From NCBI GenBank assembly GCA_030637665.1, contig DAOWGA010000318.1:1-7369 (forward strand): a stretch of 7,369 nt of DNA, given 5' to 3'. Position numbers and translations under genes: made by a program. Positions 1-6,339 of the stretch are shown here, in pieces. Origin of the DNA: Lysobacterales bacterium (GTDB lineage: Bacteria; Pseudomonadota; Gammaproteobacteria; Xanthomonadales; SZUA-36). Position 1 is the first letter of the stretch, and the number at the start of each line of letters is the position of its first letter. The notes under the pieces were generated by a model that was not told where the DNA came from, did no database searches, and worked only from the letters and a program-made list of their open reading frames with translations.

Positions 1-2934
1 AATACTGCCTTCCTCGATCTGGATGGCGCTGGTTGCGGGCTCCTCTGCAGCTTCGTCTTCGCCCGCAGGAGCAACAGGCTCTTCCGTCGCCGCCAACTGA
101 GCGGCCTCCGCTACCGTGGCTTCGTGCCCGGCGAGCCCGGTCAGGTCCGCAAGCAATTGCTTGTCTTCCACGGGGTAACTTGTTTCGTTCCCACCATCCA
201 GTATGGCCAGTCGCTGATGGAATCTGTGCAGGCAGGTTTGCAGCGCAATAGTGGCCGCAGTACTCACTGCTGTATCGTTCTCCTGGCGGTCTTCCAGATA
301 ATTTTCAAGACCTCGCGCAACTTGAGCCTCCTGGCCAAGAGGCGCCATGGCAAAGGTGCCGGCCAGGGTGTGAATGGCACGGACCAGGTCCTTACTGACC
401 TCTTGTGAACTACCGGCTGACAGGCCGGAAACGAGTACTTCCAGTTCGGTCAGATTCTGTTGCACCTCTGCAATCATCAGCTGCAGTAGTGTCGGATCCA
501 TTTGTGCAACCGGCAGCTGATCTTCGGGTTCGGGTGCTGGCTCTGGCGCCCGGGCCTCTTCCGCTTGTGCCGTATCGTCGGGGGTATCTTTCAGACGAGC
601 TTCGACTTCACTGTCGGTCTCGAGCGTCAGTTCGCTTACATCCGTGGCAGCGGACGTCAGGCCGGCAGGTAACTCGGCTTCCAGCAGACTCAGCTGTGGT
701 TGATTGCCGTTGGCCAGTTGCCTGGCGAAGTCGTTCAGGGCCTTGATTCCCCCGGCACTCAGTTCGCTTGTTTCACCCAGCATCCTGCTCCTGAAGTCGC
801 CGAGGGAGGCAATTGCCAGCTTGATGGTCTGGCTCACAGGGTTGCTGCAGCTGACCTTGTTTTCGATAAGCTTGTTGAGCAATCCCTCGATTTGCCCGGA
901 GAAATCGCCGACTTCCGTGGCACCTACCATGCGGCCGCTACCCTTCAGCGTATGGAACCCGCGCTGGAGCTCAGACAGGACACGACTGTCGGAGGTATTC
1001 TCCAGCCAGACGGGCAATTGCTGCCTGAGCTGGTCCGCAACCGAATCGAATTCGTCGAGGAAAATGCCGAGCATGGTCGAATCGATCTCCGGCATGCCCT
1101 GGTCCTGTGTTTCCTGCGCCGTCGCTTCGGCCGGTACCTCGGGTGGCGCCTCGGCCGGTACTTTGGCTAACTTTTCTGCGGGTATTTCGGCCGGGCGGTA
1201 TGGCAGTTCCACCGCAGTCGCAGCCAGTTCATCTCCGCTGGCGCTGGCTTCCGGCAAGCCTTCGAGCCGTGAATGCATTATTTCAAGGTAGCGCAGACTA
1301 TTGGCCTGCTCGTCGCGGCAACCTGCCAGGTACAACTCCAGAGCGGCGACCGCATCGGTCAATGGCTCCAGGTTGCTTTCGCGCTTGTCTTCGCCGCTGG
1401 TGCGGGAAGCCAGTTCTGCGTTCAGCGCCCGCTCCAGTTTTTCTGTAAGGCTGGCGACCTCACCCTGGGACGCAAGGCTCAAGGCCCCGGAAATCTGGCC
1501 CAGGGGTGTGCCGAAATCTGCCTCGGTATCGTCGTCCAGGCGCTTCCTGATCGCGTCCTGGACTTCGTGCAAACTGTTGACGCATTCATCCAAAAGGCGA
1601 TTGATAATCTGCCTCTGTTCGTGGGTGGGCAGATCGATGAAGCCTTCACTGCGAACCTCTTCCACGGGTTCACCCAGCAACTGGATGTGCGTATCGAGGA
1701 TGGATTCGACTTCCAGCAGTTTCTGCGCCAGGGCGAGCAGCGGCGAATCGAGGTCCATGTTGGTGTCATCATCACTTGCCTGCAATGATGGCAGGAGATC
1801 CTCTACCGCCTTGGCCGGGACCGGCAGGTTGAGCATGTGGAGCGTGTCAGCCAGTTGCTGTAATGAGGCCAGGCTTTGCCCCCGCTGTTCAGCTTCCACC
1901 CGGCCGGTGCGCAGTTCCATGTCCAGCGTATCCTTGACCTGGCCCAGTTCCTCCCGAATTGCGTCACCGATGGAGCGAAACAACTCGGCATCACGGCCGG
2001 TGACCGCGCCGCGAGCGCGTAAAAGAGCTTCGCGGTCCGGTATCAGTTCCTCCAGGTTAAATCGTTCTCTCAGGTTATCCGTGGCCTTGCTGCCGGGGCG
2101 CGCCTGGGCAGCGTGGAACAGCAACGCGCGCGAGAGGGCGGTAATCGTGTCATTGCCTGGCCCGTTTTCACCTTCTTCAGCCATGGCTTTAAGTGTCAGG
2201 TCCAGCCTCGCGAACAACCGTCGCAGAGGTAGATCACTATCGATGGATCCGTCCTGCAGGCCTTCCATGATCAAGTGTGCAATCCACCACAGACGGCGCA
2301 ATTCATTACGGCCCAGGCGGACGTAAAGTTTTTCACAAACTTCCTTCATCGGATCCAGCAAGTGATCCTTTGACTGCTCCTTTAACCAGCCCAGCAATGC
2401 GGCCTGGTAGTGACTGCGCATCCGTCGTGACCAGGCGCCGAAATCACGGCCTGCAACAGCATCCGCCTCGCTGCCACTCAAATCGGGAATGATGACATCC
2501 AGATAGGGGGCGAACAGCGTGCCTTCCGAAAGCAGGGATTCATCGTAGGTTGCCCGCAGTTCATTGAGGGTCGGCAATAACAGGATTGGCAGGTCCTCGT
2601 GACCGGCCTGTAGCCGGTCCAGGTAGGACGGCAGTACGATGACGGCATCAGTCAGCGCGCTCAGAGATTCTTCCGGGCTGGCTTTGCCGTTGTGCAGCAT
2701 GTAACCGCCGACGGCGATCATTTCGTCAGTGAGAATGGTGGCGCCTTCCTGTTCCATGGTCAGGAACGTCAGGTTCAGGCGCTCGAGTTCTTCCTGGACG
2801 ATGCGTAACGGGTCCCTTTGAGACGTGTCCTCGGCATAGTTCTCCAGGTTTTCCCGGATGGTTTCAAGGCAGTCGTCCAGGTCCTCGCGAACCCAGCCGA
2901 TTGCTGAACTGGAATTTGATCCTTCAAGCATCAT
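1..2934 (-). CDS. chpA: ChpA (PilL-type) hybrid chemosensory histidine kinase, N-terminal 978 residues, cut by window edge
   Basis: ChpA is the CheA-like kinase of the type IV pilus chemosensory pathway, taking signals from PilJ through PilI and passing phosphate to PilG. Reading the minus strand from ATG at 2934, I find no stop down to base 1. Residues 1-90 (SAIGWVREDLDD...) resemble the ChpA N-terminus, an HPt-like module without a phosphorylatable His. A conserved LRRLWW element has W216-W217. A second degenerate module has Asp363 (LADTLHML) where His would stand. A Pro/Ala/Glu linker at about 578-611 leads to a canonical HPt, FHTLKGSGRMVG, with His661 and Lys664. A further HPt has His855 (IHTLAGT) but Ala858 in place of Lys. 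An acidic Pro/Ala linker ends the visible part. The kinase core and receiver are off the window, so kinase activity is inferred from the family. The start overlaps pilJ by 11 nt; AGGGA at 2942-2946 stands 7 nt upstream. ATG at 2931 is an alternative start. Confidence 0.9.
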   Translation of the reverse strand, partial: MMLEGSNSSSAIGWVREDLDDCLETIRENLENYAEDTSQRDPLRIVQEELERLNLTFLTMEQEGATILTDEMIAVGGYMLHNGKASPEESLSALTDAVIVLPSYLDRLQAGHEDLPILLLPTLNELRATYDESLLSEGTLFAPYLDVIIPDLSGSEADAVAGRDFGAWSRRMRSHYQAALLGWLKEQSKDHLLDPMKEVCEKLYVRLGRNELRRLWWIAHLIMEGLQDGSIDSDLPLRRLFARLDLTLKAMAEEGENGPGNDTITALSRALLFHAAQARPGSKATDNLRERFNLEELIPDREALLRARGAVTGRDAELFRSIGDAIREELGQVKDTLDMELRTGRVEAEQRGQSLASLQQLADTLHMLNLPVPAKAVEDLLPSLQASDDDTNMDLDSPLLALAQKLLEVESILDTHIQLLGEPVEEVRSEGFIDLPTHEQRQIINRLLDECVNSLHEVQDAIRKRLDDDTEADFGTPLGQISGALSLASQGEVASLTEKLERALNAELASRTSGEDKRESNLEPLTDAVAALELYLAGCRDEQANSLRYLEIMHSRLEGLPEASASGDELAATAVELPYRPAEIPAEKLAKVPAEAPPEVPAEATAQETQDQGMPEIDSTMLGIFLDEFDSVADQLRQQLPVWLENTSDSRVLSELQRGFHTLKGSGRMVGATEVGDFSGQIEGLLNKLIENKVSCSNPVSQTIKLAIASLGDFRSRMLGETSELSAGGIKALNDFARQLANGNQPQLSLLEAELPAGLTSAATDVSELTLETDSEVEARLKDTPDDTAQAEEARAPEPAPEPEDQLPVAQMDPTLLQLMIAEVQQNLTELEVLVSGLSAGSSQEVSKDLVRAIHTLAGTFAMAPLGQEAQVARGLENYLEDRQENDTAVSTAATIALQTCLHRFHQRLAILDGGNETSYPVEDKQLLADLTGLAGHEATVAEAAQLAATEEPVAPAGEDEAAEEPATSAIQIEEGSI

Positions 2935-5038
2935 CCCGTGATCCCTCTCGTTCCTGCCTGGGCAGCTTGAAATCCGCTACCGACTCGCTGAGCTTACTCA
3001 CCAGGTCCGCCAGTCTGCCCATTGACTGCGCTGTCTGGTTAGTGCCTTCAGATGTCTTGATGGAGACATCCCGGATTTCCTTCATTTGTCCGGCAACCTG
3101 CGTGGCCGTTTCCGACTGCGCCTGGGCTTCTGAGGCAATCTCATCGATCAGGCGGGACAGGTCTTTTGATACGGATTCGATCTGGCCCAGCGCCTCTCCC
3201 GCATCTTCGGCTTTTCTGGCCCCGCTGACGACTTCGGAAGTTGTTGATTCCATCGAGATGACAGCTTCAGATGTATCAGCCTGAATGTTCTTCACCAGCA
3301 TTTCGATCCTGCGCGTGGCATTGGTGGCACGTTCGGCCAGGCGCTGGACCTCATCGGCGACAACGGCAAAACCACGGCCGGCGCCCCCGGCGGAGGCCGA
3401 CTGGATGGCCGCGTTCAGCGCCAGGATGTTGGTTTGTTCCGCAATACCATTGATCAGTTCGACGATGTCGCCAATTTCCTGCGAGGATTCCCCGAGCCGT
3501 TTGATCCGCTTCGATGTTTCCTGGATCTGGTCACGAATGGTATCCATGCCCTGGATGGTCTGCTGCGCCATGTTCGAACCTTTGTTGGCGATGGCAACAG
3601 ATTTTCTCGCCACCTCGCTGGATTCACGCGATTTATCGGCCATGACATCGAACGATTCGGCCATGTCATTGATGTTATCGGTGACGATCCGCACCTGCTC
3701 AGCCTGTTGTCCGGAGGCTTCTGCCAGTCTGCTGGTGGTATCCATGGTTGCCTGGGCTGATTCGTCCACCGTCTGGGCCGTAATGTTGATTCCCGTTACC
3801 AGTTCGCGAAGCTGCTCCACTGCAAAGTTGACGGAATCTGCGATTGCCCCTGTCATGTCATCCGTTACGGTGGCCTTAACCGTCAAATCGCCATCAGCCA
3901 AAGAACTCATCTCATCCAGCAATCGCATAATAGCCTGCTGGTTTTTCTGGTTCTGCATACCGGCATTTACCGCACGCCGACGCTCGCCGGTGAGGATTGA
4001 TCGGACCATGAGAGCGATTATGACCACAATCACGATCAGGGCCAGTGAACCGGACCACAGGGATGGCCAGGCACGGGAATCGGCGTGGCCCAGGACCTGG
4101 TCTGAAAGTTTTCGGGCCACGTCGAACATATTCTGGCTGTCGAGAAAAATTTCATCCGCCGCGCCACGCACCGTCAGTATGTCGGTGGAAGATGACAGGA
4201 TCACATCGAGATTGGGCCGGGCATCGTCAAAAAGCTGCCGTACCTGTCCCAGTGATTTGGCTGCGCTCGCGTTTTTCACCTGGGCGACCCCAACACTCTT
4301 GCTGCCTTGCAGAAGAGCATTCAGCATCTGCTCGAAGTAGTCGATTTCTTTTGTGAAATTATCTGCAGCCGCGACCGAACCGCTGCCCCCGCGCAACATA
4401 TCTTTGAGGTGCCGGAGGATTCTGTCGGAAAGCACCAGTTGACGCCCGGCAACAAATAATTGCTGATTTGACGCCCCACTCCTGGTCAGATCCCGGACTG
4501 CGCTGTCTGTAAGAGACTGGATTTCTGGAATAACGTTGACGAATTCAGTGCTTGCTGCTGCAAGTTTCAGTACCAGGGCCTCGCGTTCGAGAATATTCGT
4601 TGCGTTGGCGCTCATCCGGCTCCAGGATTTGTCGAGTTGGCCGAGATTCCTGGACATGGCGCCGGGTAGTTTTGGCACTGATTTCACCGCATTTCCATTC
4701 TTGAGAATCTCCATTGCGCCGGCAATGGCGCCGTGTGAATCCCCCAGTTCCAAAAAGGCGTTACTACCACCTTCCACTGCTTCGGATGCTGACTTGGCCA
4801 ATTGCTGTGATTGAACCTGCAGGTCAGTCGCGAGCCGGATCCATTCCTGCTCATTACGGCTTTGCTTGATGATGAGATAGAAAGTGACCGCCACGAAAGC
4901 GAGAAGGATGACCAGCAGGCCCACCAGTGCGTAAAGCCCACTCGATTTCTGTGCTGAAGGTTTGAAAATAGTCGGTGTCATTTTCTGCTGCCTTTTTCCA
5001 CGCTTCAGGAAAAATCCCTTTTGTGGTGACCGGCCCAT
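2924..5038 (-). CDS. pilJ: PilJ, methyl-accepting chemotaxis receptor of the type IV pilus system
   Basis: PilJ is the inner-membrane receptor that feeds the ChpA kinase. From the chosen start it is 704 residues: a basic cytoplasmic N-terminus, TM1 at about 35-57, a periplasmic helical region at 58-325, TM2 at about 327-346, a HAMP-like stretch with LLDEMSSLADGDLTV (373-387), then a long coiled-coil signalling domain. The hairpin tip at 531-573 includes AEQTNILALNAAIQSASAG and GRGFAVVADEVQRLAER. These segments, with KRIKRLGESSQEIGDIV before the tip, are close to Pseudomonas PilJ, including Gln at the tip where enteric receptors have Glu. It ends FKLPRQEREGSRDDA, with no CheR/CheB-binding pentapeptide (xWxxF). 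I chose ATG at 5038 because AAGGAAGG precedes it and it falls 13 nt after the pilI stop. ATG at 5068 (714 aa, overlapping pilI by 17 nt) and ATG at 4981 (a start close to TM1) are possible. The ligand is not shown by the sequence; pilin sensing is inferred from Pseudomonas. Confidence 0.95.
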   Translation of the reverse strand: MGRSPQKGFFLKRGKRQQKMTPTIFKPSAQKSSGLYALVGLLVILLAFVAVTFYLIIKQSRNEQEWIRLATDLQVQSQQLAKSASEAVEGGSNAFLELGDSHGAIAGAMEILKNGNAVKSVPKLPGAMSRNLGQLDKSWSRMSANATNILEREALVLKLAAASTEFVNVIPEIQSLTDSAVRDLTRSGASNQQLFVAGRQLVLSDRILRHLKDMLRGGSGSVAAADNFTKEIDYFEQMLNALLQGSKSVGVAQVKNASAAKSLGQVRQLFDDARPNLDVILSSSTDILTVRGAADEIFLDSQNMFDVARKLSDQVLGHADSRAWPSLWSGSLALIVIVVIIALMVRSILTGERRRAVNAGMQNQKNQQAIMRLLDEMSSLADGDLTVKATVTDDMTGAIADSVNFAVEQLRELVTGINITAQTVDESAQATMDTTSRLAEASGQQAEQVRIVTDNINDMAESFDVMADKSRESSEVARKSVAIANKGSNMAQQTIQGMDTIRDQIQETSKRIKRLGESSQEIGDIVELINGIAEQTNILALNAAIQSASAGGAGRGFAVVADEVQRLAERATNATRRIEMLVKNIQADTSEAVISMESTTSEVVSGARKAEDAGEALGQIESVSKDLSRLIDEIASEAQAQSETATQVAGQMKEIRDVSIKTSEGTNQTAQSMGRLADLVSKLSESVADFKLPRQEREGSRDDA

Positions 5039-5046
5039 CCTTCCTT
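5039..5046 (-). promoter_or_regulatory. Ribosome binding site supporting the pilJ start at 5038
   Basis: On the minus strand AAGGAAGG lies directly before the ATG at 5038, with an AAGGA core 3 nt from the start, in the 13-nt gap after the pilI stop. The longer start at 5068 has only a weak GAG 7 nt upstream. This is why the shorter pilJ start is preferred; the spacing is on the short side, so it is not decisive. Confidence 0.5.
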
Positions 5047-5051
5047 GTGAT

Positions 5052-5600
5052 TTAACTTGCCGCGCCATTTAAAAACTCTGCCATGCCGATTAATTGGTCA
5101 AGATCCAGTTCCTGCCATATCTCCGAACCGAAACTGTGTTGCTTGTTAACAACTTTCTGCAGAGGTGAGTCCTCGGGTAGCTCGGCGCTGACCGCGTCGC
5201 TGTCCAGGAAATGTCTTTGTCCGTAGACTTCATCGATCAGTAAGCCAATGGGTGCTTTGTGGAGACTGATCGACAGCAAGCGGCTGCGCTGGGTAATCGG
5301 GGAACGCACCCCGGTCAGAATCCAGGCCAGGTCTACTATGGTTAACAGGGAGCCACGTACATTCGCCAGGCCAATAATCCAGGGCTTGGCGCCGGGTACG
5401 GGTGTAGATTGAGGAAGCGGCAGAATCTCGTAGATCCGGTCGATATTGCACGCCAACCGGGATTCACCCAGGCCGAAAGTGACACCGCTCCATTCCTGTG
5501 CGGGGCCACTGCCATGGCGTTTGCTGGCGGAAAACGATTCGCTGCGTTTTTCATACTCAAGCAGCTTTTCGAAAGCTGTGTTATTCCCATTCAGTTTCAT
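5052..5600 (-). CDS. pilI: PilI, CheW-domain adaptor of the type IV pilus chemosensory system
   Basis: PilI is a cytoplasmic CheW-like protein that bridges the PilJ hairpin tip and the ChpA kinase. The 182-residue product is almost entirely one CheW domain: an N-terminal helix (about 8-26), EWSGVTFGLGESRLACNIDRI (36-56), the core PWIIGLANVRGSLLTIVDL (73-91) with Arg82 at the conserved receptor/kinase contact position, and GLLIDEVYGQRHF (119-131). PGAKPWIIGLANVRG and LIDEVYGQRHF correspond closely to Pseudomonas PilI, and length is as usual for the family. Two starts are possible, each preceded by its own AGGGA 3 nt upstream: GTG at 5612 and ATG at 5600. ATG was chosen as the more common codon. 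The gene follows pilG by 51 nt and precedes pilJ by 13 nt, consistent with one operon. pilH, found before pilI in Pseudomonas, is absent here. Confidence 0.93.
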   Translation of the reverse strand: MKLNGNNTAFEKLLEYEKRSESFSASKRHGSGPAQEWSGVTFGLGESRLACNIDRIYEILPLPQSTPVPGAKPWIIGLANVRGSLLTIVDLAWILTGVRSPITQRSRLLSISLHKAPIGLLIDEVYGQRHFLDSDAVSAELPEDSPLQKVVNKQHSFGSEIWQELDLDQLIGMAEFLNGAAS

Positions 5601-5651
5601 CTGTCCCTTCACTTTCCCTGTTTATGGAAACGGATGTTCGTTTTCGTTGGA

Positions 5652-6077
5652 TCAGGCAGCGGCGTGTTGCTGTACCGCAGCGAGCAGTTCCTCTTTGGTA
5701 AATGGTTTGGTTAGATACAGGTCCGAGCCGACAACGCGGCCTCGCGCCTGATCAAACAAACCATCTTTGCTGGTCAGCATGATGACCGGTGTCGATCGGT
5801 ACTGCGTATTGTTCTTGATGATCGCACAGGTCTGGTATCCGTCCAGACGCGGCATCATGATGTCAACGAAAATCAGATCGGGGTTGTGCCGGGCGACCTT
5901 GGAAAGCGCTTCGAAACCATTTTCCGCGGTCACGACATCGTAACCCTCAGTGGTCAGCATACTCTCAGCCGAGCGCCTGATGGTGGCACTGTCATCAACT
6001 ACGAGAATGCGTAAACCGGAACCGGAGGAATCGCCGTTCATCGTCCCTGTGTCTTCAATTACGTGTTCTTCAGCCAT
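5652..6077 (-). CDS. pilG: PilG, single-domain CheY-like response regulator
   Basis: PilG is a stand-alone receiver phosphorylated by ChpA; in Pseudomonas it promotes pilus extension and adenylate cyclase activation. The 141-residue product has a non-conserved acidic N-terminal extension (about 1-20) and one receiver domain. Visible key residues are the acidic pair Asp28-Asp29 (LVVDDSATIRRSAE), the phosphoacceptor Asp72 in FVDIMMPRLDGYQTC, Thr102 (VIMLTSKDGLFD) and Lys124 (YLTKPFTKEELL). The segments DIMMPRLDGYQTCAIIKNN and GSDLYLTKPF identify it as PilG and not PilH, which has a different pattern around the Asp and the KP motif. There is no DNA-binding output domain. The ATG at 6077 has GGGAAGGA at 6081-6088, 3 nt away. 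An internal ATG at residue 13 would give a product closer to the bare receiver. It is the first gene of the operon and lies divergent to gshB. Confidence 0.95.
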   Translation of the reverse strand: MAEEHVIEDTGTMNGDSSGSGLRILVVDDSATIRRSAESMLTTEGYDVVTAENGFEALSKVARHNPDLIFVDIMMPRLDGYQTCAIIKNNTQYRSTPVIMLTSKDGLFDQARGRVVGSDLYLTKPFTKEELLAAVQQHAAA

Positions 6078-6100
6078 AATTCCTTCCCTAGAAAATTAAC

Positions 6101-6126
6101 CGGGTACAGGCACTTTCCTGCACCCG
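6101..6126 (-). promoter_or_regulatory. Stem-loop in the pilG leader (possible attenuator or leader structure)
   Basis: An inverted repeat with 10-nt arms (6101-6110 and 6117-6126) and a 6-nt loop sits 24 nt upstream of the pilG start. Read as minus-strand RNA the stem is CGGGUGCAGG against CCUGUACCCG, ten continuous pairs including one G.U. Read as plus-strand RNA the same position is an A.C mismatch. It is followed in the pilG direction by GUUAAUUUUCU, a broken U-rich stretch, and then the ribosome binding site. The stem is seen directly. Any role in attenuation, RNA stability or translation is inference. Confidence 0.45.
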
Positions 6127-6138
6127 TCTGAACACAAT

Positions 6139-6160
6139 CCAGCCCAAAATTTCCGGCTGG
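6139..6160 (-). repeat. Second inverted repeat in the pilG leader
   Basis: CCAGCC at 6139-6144 and GGCTGG at 6155-6160 are perfect reverse complements around a 10-nt AT-rich loop. It lies 12 nt upstream of the stronger 6101-6126 stem, so a pilG transcript started near 6203 would carry both in tandem. The stem is only 6 bp, so it could also be a protein-binding palindrome or chance. Confidence 0.3.
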
Positions 6161-6204
6161 GGTCCTCTAGTCTACCACTTTCAACCGCAGATTCCAGTAA
6201 CAAC

Positions 6205-6227
6205 AAGAGCTTATATAAAAGAGCTAA
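6205..6227. promoter_or_regulatory. Candidate divergent promoter core with AAGAGCT direct repeats
   Basis: An AT-rich core holds opposed -10-like hexamers: TATAAG on the minus strand (6215-6210), towards pilG, and TATAAA on the plus strand (6214-6219), towards gshB. Each matches five of six bases of TATAAT. Neither has a convincing -35 box at the usual spacing. AAGAGCT occurs as a direct repeat at 6205-6211 and 6219-6225, 14 bp apart, bracketing the core, so it could be an activator or repressor site. A start from the minus-strand box would give a pilG leader of about 125 nt that includes both hairpins. Confidence 0.3.
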
Positions 6228-6274
6228 GATTTCTAATTGAAACATGTAACAGCTTCACGGCTTGCAAAGAATGC

Positions 6275-6303
6275 TGGAACAGCAGCCCCGGGGCACCGAT
6301 AAT
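6275..6303 (+). promoter_or_regulatory. Candidate sigma-70-type promoter for gshB
   Basis: TGGAAC (6275-6280) and GATAAT (6298-6303) are separated by 17 bp. The -10 matches five of six consensus bases, the -35 only three. A start near 6310 would give a gshB leader of about 30 nt. The spacer contains the perfect palindrome GCCCCGGGGC (6285-6294), which could be an operator or chance. This is a pattern match only, competing with the upstream TATAAA at 6214-6219. Confidence 0.3.
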
Positions 6304-6339
6304 AAGACAGTGCAGACTATTTGGAACAAGGAAGGAACT

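Noticed and set aside
1301..2326. 341-codon open frame on the plus strand
   Set aside because: It lies wholly antisense to chpA. The product is Ser/Arg-rich low-complexity sequence without recognisable motifs, while the opposite strand encodes a clear ChpA homologue.
1..2934. Possibility that chpA is a pseudogene, since short frames crowd this stretch
   Set aside because: I translated it codon by codon from 2934 to base 1 and found no stop or frameshift. It only lacks an end because the window cuts it.
3285..4340. 351-codon open frame on the plus strand
   Set aside because: It is antisense to pilJ and an artefact of its codon use; the PilJ reading is unambiguous.
5652..6077. Assignment of this receiver as PilH or as chemotaxis CheY
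   Set aside because: The text around Asp72 and the KPF motif, together with the position beside gshB, match PilG.
6262..6339. TTG start of gshB at 6262
   Set aside because: The 26 added residues match nothing in the GshB family, and a tandem AAGGAAGGA sits just before ATG 6340.
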